64,000 nucleotides of DNA from Heterohyrax brucei (Eukaryota > Chordata > Mammalia > Hyracoidea > Procaviidae): positions 188,501 through 252,500 of the forward strand of contig CM053154.1 of NCBI GenBank assembly GCA_028571685.1, in the 5' to 3' direction. This document shows positions 1 through 10,872 of this stretch, piece after piece. The notes under the pieces were generated by a model. The model saw nothing but the letters and a program-made list of their open reading frames with translations. It ran no database searches and was not told where the DNA came from. The stretch's first letter is position 1, and every line of letters begins with the position of its first letter. The translations under genes were made by a program, and so were the position numbers.

Positions 1-119
1 TCTGGATTCAAGGAAAGCCGCCTAGGGAAGAGGACAATTACAAGCCACGAGTCAGGGGAGGGTGCAGTCACTGTGCATGCCGCCCTTCCTCCTCCCCTCT
101 GCTCGAGGTCAGCCCTGCA

Positions 120-626
120 GCGAACTGGAGACAAAGTGTGCCCTTTAATGCTAGAAGGACTCTTGTTTGCAGCTACACAAAGAAGCACAAATAGAAAATA
201 GGCAGCCCTTCCTAAACCGCAGGTCCACCAGACAGGGGTCAGAGTGTGGAGCAGCAAAGGCCATGGGGAGTGGGGACACAGACACACCAGGGAGTGGCTC
301 TCAGGTGCTTAGATGTAGGTACTGCCAAAGGCAGAGCCCTCAGCACTCAAGTAGTAGAGCAGGAGGAGCGCAAGCGAGGCCATGGCTGAGAGGTGCACCA
401 CCGCGGGGCTCAGAAGGGCCTCCTGTTGGCGCTCCTCTTCCTCGGCCTCCTCTTCAGTCTCCTGTCCCTGGAAGTGGCTCTCCTGGGTCTCCTCTGTGAT
501 GTCATGCTCCTCCAGCACCGAGTTCCCAGACACTCTGGGCTCTGTATCTTTCTTCTGCACAAGGTTGGCAATGATGTCTTCACTGAAATTTTCTGAGGCA
601 GGGTTTCCCCTCATTCCTGAACCTGC
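120..626 (-). CDS. Candidate terminal exon of an unrecognised tail-anchored protein
   Basis: On the minus strand an open segment runs from a splice-acceptor-like site at 627-640 (pyrimidine-rich, ending TTGCAG) to a TAA stop at 309-311, about 105 residues. It begins near GSGMRGNPASENFSED, continues through a Glu-rich stretch (ETEEEAEEEERQQ), then one strongly hydrophobic helix (about 20 residues around SAMASLALLLLYYL) and ends in a short tail, GSAFGSTYI. That layout suggests a C-terminal membrane anchor. An ATTAAA polyadenylation signal lies at 144-149 (minus strand), about 160 bases past the stop, as expected for a last exon. Dense codon-like sequence and lack of repeat matches support real coding. 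I do not recognise the gene and found no upstream exon to the right; it could also be a pseudogene fragment. Confidence 0.5.
144..149 (-). promoter_or_regulatory. Polyadenylation signal ATTAAA
   Basis: ATTAAA reads on the minus strand downstream of the stop codon at 309-311. It would serve the candidate terminal exon. Cleavage would be expected roughly at 115-135. Confidence 0.4.
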
Positions 627-1676
627 AAGGCCACACCAGAACCATTTTAGAAGACTCCATTCTCTTAGTTCTAGGCCACCCACTGCCCTGACCTCTACAG
701 GGGTCTCTCACGCATGCAGGGCTCCTCTGCCAACAGCCTCCACCTGAGGGTACTGTTCCCCAAAGGAAACACACAGGTTCCCTAGGGCCCTCAACTGGGG
801 GATTCTGGGTTGGGACTTGCTGGTTACCTGGCCTTTGATGGAACCACCGAAGAGCCTCCCTGCTAGACAGCACCCACACTGGATCCAGGAAGCCCTCTGA
901 CCTGTTCACGCACCCCAGGAACCTAGGTCATCTTCACTCAGCCCTAACTCAGAAATAAGCCAGTCAGCCCAGGTGCTGCAGCTCCAACACCTGATGGGTC
1001 CATGGAGAGTCACAGAGCAGTGCCCATGGATGGGGAGGCCTCAGCATCAGGGCAATGACCTACACAGAGGCCCTTTGATGGTTAGTGTCTGCTGAAGTGT
1101 GCCACTCACTTAGTTGGCATCACTGGCATCCCCAGCCTCTGTGTGAGCTATGTTTGCTCACATTCACCTACGCATGCACTCTTCACAGTCACAGCACCAC
1201 TCAACCCCCAGGACTGGGGAGATGAAGGTCAGGGAAGTTTGGGGGACAAGGGAGGCAATCAAGGGCAAGGTCTCCACCTGGGGGCAGCTGGAAGGGCTAT
1301 GGGAGGGCCTGTGGAGGGCATACAGGGGCCACAGCCATTGTGACCCGGACACAGATGACCCAGGCCTCTCTGAGAAGGAGGAGAGGCACCTGGATGACCT
1401 TTGTGCTGACACTCCTGGCTGTTCATCTCCCAGCGACAGGGTGCAGTCATAGTCTTAAAGGGACCCAGGCAGGAGAGTCTAGGTGGGAAGAACCAGGTTG
1501 AAGAACCTTGGTGGAAGGAGCAAAGTGGGAGGATTCTGGTAGGAAGGCTTGGGTGAGAGGACTCTAGTGGGAGGGGCAAGTGGATGAACCAGCAGTGTGG
1601 GTCCTGCTGACAACGACCAGGCGAATGACCTCAGTGGTTCATCTAGTTAAGAGGGCTTACATGGAAGGACACCTTC
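627..1676. other. No gene recognised; possible intron and degenerate purine-rich repeats
   Basis: If the exon at the left edge is real, this stretch is upstream intron on the minus strand. Around 1480-1580 there is a degenerate short repeat of the type 'ggtgggaag...gactctagtggg', about 20 bases per unit. Open frames here are short and have no recognisable motif. Confidence 0.4.
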
Positions 1677-2302
1677 GTGACAAATGGAGAAAAGATTGAG
1701 GTTGTCAATGATTTCACTTTACTTGGTTTTACAATTAACACCCAAGAAAGTAGCAGTCAAGAAATCAAAGAATACATTGAATTGGGAAAATTGACTGCAA
1801 AAGATTTCTTTAAAGTATTAAAAAGTAGAGATATCGCCATGAAGACTAAGGTACACCTGACCCAACCCATGGTATTTTCAATTGCATTATATGTGTGTGA
1901 AAGCTGGACAATGAATAAGGAAGACAGAAGAATTGACACCTTTGAGTTGTGGTGCTGGAGAAGAATATTGAATACACCATGGACTGCCAAAAGAACAAGC
2001 AAATCTGTTCTAGAAGAAGTACAACTAAAGGGCTCTTTGGAAGCAAAGATAGTAGGACAGTGTCTTACATACTTTGGACGTGTTGTCAGGTGGCATCAGT
2101 CCCTGGAGAAGGACATCATGCCTGGCAGAGTGAAGAGTCAGCAAATAAAGGAAGTATCTCAACAAGGTGGATTGACACAGTGGCTGCAACAATGGGCTTC
2201 AGCATAAAAAGGATTGTGGGCATGGCACAGGACCAGGCAGTGTTTTGTTCTGTTGTGGATAGGGTCACTATGAGTGGTAATCAACTGGATGGCACCTAAT
2301 AT
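1677..2302 (+). mobile_element. RTE LINE (BovB-like), 3' end of the reverse transcriptase ORF and tail
   Basis: An open frame of 176 codons (1677-2207) carries the C-terminal part of an RTE reverse-transcriptase protein. It starts at the NGEKIEVVNDFTLLGF segment, continues through the KTKVHLTQPMVFS and YVCESWTMNKED segments, then the WCWRRIL segment, and ends in the region corresponding to the RTE C-terminus. The following 90 bases match the RTE 3' end that AfroSINEs share (…gggtcactatgag…ggcacctaa). The copy is 5'-truncated and moderately diverged. Homologous segments occur on the minus strand at 6629-10781 and on the plus strand at 34358-36410. Confidence 0.85.
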
Positions 2303-3010
2303 CTTTTTTCTCTTCTTGACTTCCTATCTTTCTTCATTTCTCAGTTCTTGTCTCTCTATACTTATCTTCTTTTCCTGTCTCCTAAATATCTGACACTGTG
2401 ACATATAAACTCTTTCTAGCCAGGCTATATAGTGTAACCTAGAAGACACTTACCCTGTCTTCACAGCAGCACTGGTGGAATCCCTGGGGGCCTTTCTTTT
2501 TTTTTCCAAACTTTTATCTAGGCTTTTCTCCCTTTTATTTTTTCCTTTCTGTTTTTCTCCACTTCTTGTTTTCTCACCCCTCTACTCCAATGGTAAGCTC
2601 CCTTAGCACTCTTCTGTCTGTTTGTTTGGGGATCCTGTTCTCCTTTCCCCTTCCCCTTTCCCCACACCCCATGTTAACTTCACACATCACAACCTCTTCC
2701 CTCATTGCTACTTACTTGCACCATGTGAACTTGAACATCACACCCCCAAGCCACACAGGCACAGCCTAATGGAACCTTCCCAGCACTGATTCCTGTCCTG
2801 CCCTGTTGACCCTAGCACATGCCAAAAACAACCCATTCCAGGCTCTCCCCTTCAGCTGGGCCTTCCTGGATGCACCATAGCTGAGCAACTGACCCTGCCT
2901 GTTGGACAAGGAGGTGAAGAGTATCGTGAACAGATGAGCAAATAACAAGGAATACACAGCCTGCCTGCTCTGACACAACCAAAAAATCAGGACACAACAA
3001 ACAAATGACT
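2303..3010. other. Pyrimidine-rich low-complexity stretch, no gene
   Basis: From 2303 to about 2660 the plus strand is rich in TTCT/CTTT runs. The rest is unremarkable. I see no conserved coding frame. Confidence 0.5.
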
Positions 3011-3011
3011 A

Positions 3012-3450
3012 AGTGAGCTCTGATTATTCAGCAGAAACCATGCAAGCAAGAACACAGTGGAATTTTGTGTATATATATATTTATATATATGTACATACAT
3101 ATACTGTGTATATATGTATAAAACCTTGAAAGAAAAAAATCACCAACTAAGATTCATATGTTCTGCAAAACTCTCATTCAAATATAATGGTGAAATTAGG
3201 ACATCTCTAAATAAGCAAAAATTAAGGGAATATGTGAAAACAAAACCAAACTTAGAAGAATTATTAAAGAGATTCTTTCAGTTGAAAACACACATCAGAC
3301 CATGGCCTGAATCTAGGATGCAAGACTGTAGCCAGATACCAGCCTACAAAATGAACTCTCAATGACCATTGAAAACCAAAAAAATTACAAGAAGGAACCA
3401 GAGAGGGACTACATAGTGTAGGTACAGCACTTTCCAATAGAGTGGAAGGC
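3012..3450 (+). mobile_element. L1 ORF1 C-terminal fragment split by a TA-rich microsatellite
   Basis: The plus strand encodes remnants of the L1 ORF1p C-terminal domain: a SAETMQARTQW-like piece at about 3030-3060, then KTLKEKNHQ, then AKLSFKYNGEIRT and KQKLREYVKTKP up to 3290. A TATATA/TACATA microsatellite (3069-3122) sits inside the ORF1 homology. The same ORF1 segment appears again at 14400-14650 and 18600-18810, which allows direct comparison. Confidence 0.75.
3069..3122. repeat. TA-rich microsatellite
   Basis: Alternating tatata, tatgta and catata units, imperfect, about 54 bases, lying within the ORF1 fragment. Confidence 0.85.
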
Positions 3451-3659
3451 AAGATGATATCAAGTTATAACAGATTGTGTCAAACCTAGCACAATAAGGG
3501 TAAATTTCAAGCAACCACCAAGAAAGTTAACAAACATACTCATCAAAATAAAGAAGCAAAGCATAAAATTTCAATAAAAACAAAATCTACAAAAACAAAA
3601 GAAGCGCACAAACCAAAGGAATTCAGCACATCAGAGTAACATGAACAAGGAAAACATCC

Positions 3660-5850
3660 TCTCATAACACAGAGGAAATTGGAGGGCATTATGCTGAGTG
3701 AAACAAGCCAATCACAAAAGGACAAATAGTGTATGAGATCCAACAATTAAGTGCACAAGTTTGTCACCATTCACTTACACTGGCAGCACTGTGCAAACAA
3801 TTCATAAGTTTTCATAACCTTCGTGTATCAGTGTCTCACCACTGTGTTTGTGTCAACATGTGGTGGTGTCTTGCTGAGAAGTGTTCATTATTGTTGCGTG
3901 CTTTTGTGTGCTGATGAGAATGTTAGAGCCTGAATTAGAGCAATGAACAAACATTAAATTTCTTGTTAAACTTGGCAAAAGAGGAAGTAAAATGAGGAAC
4001 ATGTTAGTCCAAGTTTATGAGGATACTGCCATGAAGAAAACAGCAGTGTACAAATGTATTACACATTTTTCTGAGGGGACAGAAAGTGTCACTGATGATG
4101 AGAGGTCAGGGTGGCTAGTAAGAGGCAGCACTGATGAAAACATCACAAAAACTTGGTGAGTTGTGCATTAAAATCCTTGGCTGACTGTGACAAGCATAGC
4201 CAACGAAGTAAACATAGATAGAGAAACTGGAAAATCTTAACTGAAAATCTTGGCATGAGAAAGGTGTGTGCAAAAATGGTCTTGAAGGAGTTCACTGATG
4301 AACAAAAGCATAGGAGAGTCAAAGTTTGCCAAGACCTTTTGGAGAGGCAACAATATGTGTAGAGCTGTTATCAATGGTGATGAAATATGGTTGTACCAAT
4401 ACTACCCTGAAACGAAGAATCAAAGTGCACAATGGAAGCCAGATGATTCTCCACGATCAAAAAAGTTCTGTCAGTACAAATCAGGAGTCAAAATGATGTT
4501 GCTAACCTTTTTCGTATCAGAGGGATTGTTCTTTATGAATTTGTACCAAATGGACAAATAGTTAACCAAGTTTACTATCTGGAAGTGCTGAAAAGGCTGC
4601 GTGAAAAAGTTAGATGAAAATGATCTGAACTTTTTGCCAGCAAATCATAGTTCCTGCAACATGACAATGCACCAGCTCACACAGCACAGTCTATGAAGGA
4701 GATTTTAGCCAATAAGCAAATAATTGTGTTGGAACACCCTCCCTACTCATGTGATCTGGCCCCAATGACTTTTTTCTTTACCCCAAAATGAAGGAAACAT
4801 TTAAAGGAAGGCATTTTGATGACATTCAGGATATCAAGGGTAATATAACAACAGCTCTGATGGCCATTCCAGAAAAAGAGTTCCAAAATTGCTTTAAAGT
4901 ATGGGCTAGGCACTGGCGTCAGTACATAGCTTCCCAAGGGCAGTACGTCAAAGGTGACAATAGTGATATTCAACAATAAGCTATGTAGCATTTTTTCTAG
5001 GATGAGTTCATGAACTTAATTGTCAGACTTCCTATGAGACCACTACTGTAAAAACTCATAAAAATGTTTGCACACAAAAATTATCTTCAATGGTTACCAG
5101 GGAGGGAAGGAGTGGGGATATAAAAACATACATATCAATATTGTTGACAATACATCAATGCTAACTTGGATGAAGGGTGAGACAGTACTTACTACTGGAG
5201 AAGCCAGCACTACTTGTACAAGGCAAGGTCATGGAAACCCCATAGACACATCCAAACCCCATGAGGGACTGAATGCTGACCTGAGGGCTGTGGGGGCCAT
5301 GGTCTCGGGGAATATCTAGTTCAATAGGCATAACATACTTCATAAAAAAAATGGTCTGTGTTCTACTATGCTGAGTAGCATCTGGGAGTGGCCATCTAGG
5401 ATATTGTACTGTATTATCCCTTGAAGAGCAAGGAAGAATGAAGAAAATGAAAGACACAAAAGAAAGATTGGTCCAAAGCATTAACAGGCCACACCTACAA
5501 TGGTCTCCAGCAGACTGAATCCGATACAAGTAGATGATGCCCAGCTACCACCACCGGTTGCTGTGACAGGGATCATAACAGAAGATTCCAGATAGGGCTG
5601 GAGAAAAATGTAGAACAAAATTCTAACTCAAAAAGAAATAGCAAATTGCTGGCCTGACAAAGACTGCAGAAACTCTGAGAGTATGGCCCATGGACATCCT
5701 TTCAGCTCAGTAATGAAGTCACACCTGAGGTTTACCTTCAGGCAGAGATTGGACAGTCCTGTAAAACAAAACAAGACTAAAGGGGCGCACCAGCCCAGAG
5801 GCAAGAACTAGAGGGCAAGGGGAGATAGGAAAGCTAGTAATAGGGAAACC
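3660..5850 (+). mobile_element. L1 3' UTR copy, interrupted by a mariner element
   Basis: The L1 3'-end motif 'gtgaaac…caca aaaggacaaatagtgta' is visible at 3690-3733, and L1 3' UTR sequence resumes after the mariner at 5034 ('tatgagacc…'). The 3' UTR continues through 5280-5850 with the segment 'gggggccatggtct…aggcataaca', which pairs with the 3' UTR at 19425-20419 and, in antisense, with 15978-17134. It is diverged and contains no coding sequence. Confidence 0.65.
3734..5033 (+). mobile_element. Mariner (Tc1/mariner) DNA transposon, inactive, complete ends
   Basis: About 1.3 kb, bounded by TA at both ends in the host L1. The terminal inverted repeats are diverged (left tgagatccaacaattaag…, right complement ggaagtctgacaattaag…). 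Translation in shifting frames gives the mariner order: helix-turn-helix region (KFLVKLGKRGSKMRN-like at about 3950-4010), a linker region, the first catalytic block with GDEIWLYQY (about 4377-4403), a HDNAPAH block (4658-4679) and a YSCDLAP block (4742-4763). The longest surviving frame is 87 codons (4298-4561). Several frameshifts and stops make it inactive. The product would have been a DD34D transposase that cuts and pastes at TA. Confidence 0.85.
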
Positions 5851-5854
5851 CAGG

Positions 5855-6515
5855 TTGAGAAAAAATAGTGCTGGCACGTTGTGGAGTTGCCAGCGTTTGT
5901 CACAAAACAGTATATGTGCTAACTTTTTTAATGAGAAACTGGTTTGCTCTGTAAAACTTCATCTAAAGTACAGCAAAAAAAAGAAAGAAATCTTTTTAGA
6001 AAAGAAAAACAGTAACATAAAGACAACAGAAAAACTTCCAGAGAAAAATGAAACATTCTCCTAAATGATCTATAGGTCAAATATGAAGTCTCAAAGGAAA
6101 TTTGCTAAATACATAGGCCAAAATGAAAACACAACATCAAAAACTTGTGGGATGCAGCTAAAGTTTGCAAAAAGAGAAAATTATAGCCTTAAATGTTTAT
6201 TCAAGAAAAAAGAAAAAGGTTCAAACCAAGAGCCTATATTCCTATTTGAGAAAACTAGAGAAAGAAGCATCAGATGAACTCAAAGCATGCAGAGGAAGAA
6301 AATAATAAAGATAAAACTATAATGCAGTTAAATTTAAAACTATAGAAAAAATCAATAAAACAAAGATTAGTTCTTTGGAAAAAACAATAATATTGATAAA
6401 GGTTAGAACAGAGAAGACAAAAGTCACCAGTACTGGGAATTGAAAAAAAGTGCTATCACTGCAAATGCTGCAGCCATTGAAAAGATAATAAAGAAATGCT
6501 ATGAATAATTTTAAG
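5855..6515 (+). mobile_element. L1 ORF2 fragment (left part, host of the AfroSINE)
   Basis: A-rich plus-strand sequence with ORF2-like blocks: 'gggatgcagctaaag' at about 6150 and 'caaagattagttctttgg' at 6361-6378. It is full of stops. The same ORF2 resumes at 10873 after the nested insertion, with near-identical junction sequence (gaataattttaag / gaacaactttaag). Confidence 0.7.
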
Positions 6516-6628
6516 GAGTTCTGGTGGCACAGAGGTTAACGGCTCAGCTGCCAACCAAAAGATCAACAGTTCAAACCTACCAGCATTTCCATGGGAGAAA
6601 CAACTGATGGACTGCTTTCATAAAGATT
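6516..6628 (+). mobile_element. AfroSINE, 5' portion (split by an RTE insertion)
   Basis: Begins 'ggagttctggtggcacag', followed by the tRNA-derived B-box-like region (ctgccaaccaaaagatcaac agttcaaacc). It breaks off at tcataaagatt (6618-6628), the target site duplicated around the RTE. The 3' portion lies at 10782-10872. Confidence 0.85.
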
Positions 6629-9600
6629 GTTGTTGTTGTTGTTAGGTGCTGTAGAGTCAGTTCTGACTCACAGAGACTGTATGCACAACAGAACTTAACA
6701 CTACACAGTCCTGCGCCACACCCACAGTTGTTTTTATGCTAAAGCCAATTGTTGCAGTCACTGTGTTGATCTGTCTTGTTGAGGGTCTTCCTCTTTTTCC
6801 CTGACTCTGCATTCTACCAAGCATGATGTCCTTCTCCAGGGACTGATCTCGCCTGACAACATGTCTAAAATATGTAAGACAGTCTCACCATCTTTGATTC
6901 CAAGGAGTGCTCTGGTCGTACCTCTCCCAGAACAGATCTGTTTGTTCGTTTGGCAGTCCATGTTCTATTCCACATTCTTCTCCAACAACAAAATTCAAAG
7001 GCATCAATTCTTCTTCTGTCTTCTTTGTTCATTGTCTAGCTTTTGTACGCATATGGTACAACTGAACATACCATGGTTTGGGTCAGATGCACCTTAGTCT
7101 TCGAGGTGACATCTTTACTTTTTAACAGTTTCAAGAAGTCGCTTGCAGCAGATTTTCCCAGTGCAGTGCATCTTTTGATTTCTTGACTGCTGCTTCCATG
7201 GGTGTTGATAGCGGAACCAAGTAAAACAAAATCCTTGACATTACCAATCCTTTTTCCATTTATCACGATGTTGCTTAGTGGTCCAGTTGTGAGGATTTTT
7301 GTTTTCTTGATGTTGAGGTGTAATCTATACTGAAGGCTGTGGTCTTTTGATCTTCACCAGTAAGTGTCTCAAATCCTCTCCACTTCCAGCAAGCGGGGTT
7401 GTGTCATCCTCCAGGCCCAATGCCTCATTTTTCCTCATATAGTCTAGCTTCTCAGATTATTTACTCAGCATACAGATTGAAAAGGAATGGTGAAAGCACA
7501 CAACCCTGACACACACCTTTCCTGGCTTTAAAATCACACACTGTCCCCTTGTTCTATTCACATGACTGCCTCTTGAGCCATATACAGCTTCCCATGACCA
7601 CAATTATGTGTTCCGGAATTCCCATTCTCTGCAACATTACATATAATTTGTTATAATCCACATTGTCAAATGCCTTTTCATAATCAATGAAATGCAGGCA
7701 AACATCTTTCTGGTATTCTCTGCTTTCATCCAAGATCCATCTGACATCAGCAACGATGTCCCTGGCTCCACATCCTCTTCTGAATCCAGTCTGAACTCCT
7801 GGCAGTTACCTGTCAGTATACTGTTGCAGTCACTTTGGGATGATCTTTAACAAAATACTTGTGTATGATATTGTTCAGTAATTTCTGCATTTGTTTAAAT
7901 CACCTTTCTTAGGAATGGGCATAGATGTGGATCTCTTTCAGTCAGTTGGTCAAGTAGCTGTCCTCCAGAATTCTTGGCACAGATGAGTGAGCATTCCAGC
8001 ACTGCATCTGTTTGTTTAACTATCTCAATTGGTATTCCATCAACTCCTGGAGCCTTGTTTTTTGCCAATGCCTTGAATGCAGCTTTGACTTCTTCCTTCA
8101 GTAGCACCAGTTCCCGATCATATGCTACCTCTTCAAATGGCTAAACATCTACAGTTCTTTCTGGTATAATGACTCTGTGTACGCCTTCCATCTTCTTTTG
8201 ATGCTTCCTGAGTCATTTAATATTTTCCCTGTAGAATCCTTCACTATTACGACTCAAGGCTTTAATTTTTTCCTCAGTCTCTTTCAGCTTGAGAAATGCA
8301 GAATGTGTTCTTCTCTTTTGGTTTTCTATTTTTAGCTCTTTGTACACATCATTATAATACTTTTTTTTGTCTTCTGGTGCCACCTTTTGAAATCTTCTGT
8401 TCATTTCTTTTACTTCATTATTCCTTCCTTGTGCTTTAGCTGCTCGACTTTTGAGAGAAATTTTCAGAGTCTCTTCTGACATCCAATTTGGTCTTTTCTT
8501 TCTCTCCTGTCTTTTTAATGACCTCTTGCTTTCTTTGTGGATGATGTCTTTGATGTCATTCCAGAATTTGTCACATCTTCAGTCATTAGCGTTCAATACA
8601 TCAAATCTGTTCTTGAGATGGTCTTTAAACTCAGATGGGATATACTCATGGTAGTACTTTGGCTCTCTTGAACTTGTTCTAATTTTCTTCAGTTTTAATG
8701 TGAACTTGAAAATAAGCAGTTGATGGTCTGTGCCACAGTCAGCAGCTGGTCTTGTTTTGACTGCTGGTATAGAGCTCTTTCAACACCTTTTTCCACAGAT
8801 GTAGTTGATTTGATTCCTGTACATTCCATCTGGTGAGGTCCATGAACATAGTTGCCTTTTCTGTTGGTGAAAAAAGTCATTTGTAATGAAGAAGTTTTGG
8901 GTCTTGCAAAATTCTATCACGTGATCTCCAGCACCATTTCTATCATCAAGGTCATATTTTCCAGCTATCAGTCCTTCTTTGTTTCCAACTTTTGCATTCC
9001 AATCACCAGTAATTATCAATGTATCCTGATCGCATGTTTGATCAGTTTCAGACTGCAGAAGCTGGTAAAAATCTTCACTCTCTTCATCTTTGGCATTAGT
9101 GGTTGGTACATAAACTTGAATAATAGTCATATTAATTGGCCTTTCTTGTAGGTGTGTGGATATTATCCTGTCACTGACAGCATTGTACTTCTGGACAGAC
9201 CTTAAAATGTTCTTTTTGACGATGAATGCAACGTCATTCCTCTTCAAGTTTTTGTTCCGGGCATAGCAGACTGCCGAGGCCTGTCACCCACAGAAGCCCC
9301 TGTAAGCAAAGCTACATGCCTGTGTGATGGCAGGCGGAGGCATCTCACCCTTGGCATATTTTTGGCTGTACTCTCCCTGATAATATTTTGCATCCTAATC
9401 AAACCTTCCTCAAAAGTACCCTCTCATCTCCCGGCACAAGGATTAAGGAAAATGCCTTCTAAGAAGGGCTTTACAACCCCCTCAGCTTAATGAATTCTGA
9501 CACGGCACACCCAGCCTGGGAACGTCCAGCCAGGGAATGCTGAGGCCAGCCCGGCCCCACTGGCTTCCCCCAACTGCACATCCCCTTCCACATGTGAAAT

Positions 9601-10781
9601 ACAAGATTGCAGGAAGGCCCTGGGAAGCTCCCCAGGGACGACCCCACACACAGCCCTTAGATATAGACATCCCACTCCCTGCATCAGGAAGATGGATAGG
9701 CTCCCAAGTTTATTATAATTGGTACGGCAAATGAGTAAACACTAAAGAAATAGCCTTCTTAGAACAGCTTAAGAGAGGCATAGGGTGACGGACAGTAGGC
9801 GCTTACTGTCCCCACAGGAAGAGATAAAATAAGAACAAAAAAGGAACAAATAGAGACAGCCTTGTAATAACCTTTAGATGAGCTTACCCCTCTTCCTGCA
9901 CCTTTTGACCTTGAGGCATAGATAGAGCTGATTGAGCTCAAGGCATAACTTTGTTTTCACTGTTGATTATAACCACCATATACTTGTCTCGGGCCATTAC
10001 CTAGAAGGCCCTAATAATTAACATGAAAAAAGACCACAAGATATCAGCCAACAGCTTATGTGGTCAAAGAGAAATCACATCACCTCACTGATTACATAAA
10101 AAAATAAAGACAGACAGGCCTTAACAGGCTGCTGACCTCCAGATTCCTGGTTGTCTGAGTCTCGTTTTTTTCACCGATGCCACCCATCCCTTCGTGATCC
10201 CAGACCCTGTCAAGGCTGGCCCCTGGCAGCAGACCACATGATTGTCTGATTCAAAATGGCCAATACCAGTCCATTTCAGTTCACTAATGCCTAGGATATC
10301 TATGTTTATGAGTTCCATTTTTATTTTTGTCAATTTACAGTTTTCCTGAGTTCATGCTTCTTACATTCCATTTTCCAACTATTAATGGATGTTTGCAGTT
10401 GTTTCTTCTCATTTTTAGCCATGCCAAATCAGCAAACGAAGATCCTGAAGGCTTTGCTCCATCCACGTCATTAAGGTTGGCTCTACTTTGAGGAGGCAGC
10501 TCTTCTCCAGTTGTCCTTTGAGTGCTTTCCAACTGAAAACTCATTTTCTAGCACTGTATCTGACAATATTCTGCCGCTATTCATAAGGTTTTTGTTGGTT
10601 AATTCTCTTCAGAAGTAGACTGCAGCGTCCTTCTTCCTAGTTTCTCTTAGTGTGGAAACTCAGCTGAAGCCTGTCCACCATGGGTAACCCTGTTGGTATC
10701 TGAATACTGGTGACATAAGCTTCCAGCATCACAGCAACACACAAGCCCATACAGTATGACAACCCTTCAGAGAAGTTGGGG
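6629..10781 (-). mobile_element. Near full-length RTE LINE (BovB-like), inactive, interrupted by a solo LTR
   Basis: Reading the minus strand from 10781, there is a 5' leader, then the apurinic endonuclease start (GKWNVRSMNSGKL at about 10340-10380; NIDILGISELKWTG at about 10260-10310). After the LTR come more endonuclease (VAFIVKKN…, TLIITGDWNAKVGNKEG at about 9000-9045) and the reverse transcriptase (FKALAKNKAPGVDGIP at about 8030-8080). The C-terminal region (INGKRIGNVKDFVLLGSAI at about 7205-7262) and the 3' tail, with TTG/CAA repeats at 6629-6643, complete it. Removing the LTR and one duplication leaves about 3.19 kb, the usual length of a complete RTE of this type. Frames are broken many times. 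It is flanked by an 11-bp duplication, tcataaagatt (6618-6628 and 10782-10792). Confidence 0.9.
9272..10228 (+). mobile_element. Solo LTR inside the RTE, 957 bp with 6-bp target duplication
   Basis: The element starts TGCCGAGGCC and ends CCCTGGCA, so it has the TG…CA ends of an LTR. It is flanked by GCAGAC at 9266-9271 and 10229-10234. RTE sequence is continuous once the insert and one GCAGAC are removed. AATAAA occurs at 10102-10107 on the plus strand, followed by 'tctgagtctcg', consistent with a U3-R-U5 order on +. A 6-bp duplication is typical of class II (ERVK-like) elements, but the family is not identified. No internal retroviral genes are present; recombination between two LTRs presumably removed them. 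Confidence 0.8.
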
Positions 10782-10872
10782 TCATAAAGATTACAGCCTT
10801 AGAAACACTCTGAGGCAATTCAACTCTGTCCTGTACAGTCACTCTGAGTTGGTACTTACTTAACAACAAGAG
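10782..10872 (+). mobile_element. AfroSINE, 3' portion (continuation of 6516-6628)
   Basis: Resumes with the duplicated tcataaagatt, then 'acagccttagaaacactctg', 'ctctgtcctgtacagtcactctgag' and the ACA-rich tail (ttaacaacaag). It completes the SINE broken at 6628. Confidence 0.85.

Noticed and set aside
1677-2207. Domesticated reverse-transcriptase gene
   Set aside because: The 176-codon frame is only the C-terminal part of a 5'-truncated RTE, with its usual 3' tail directly after it; nothing suggests selection.
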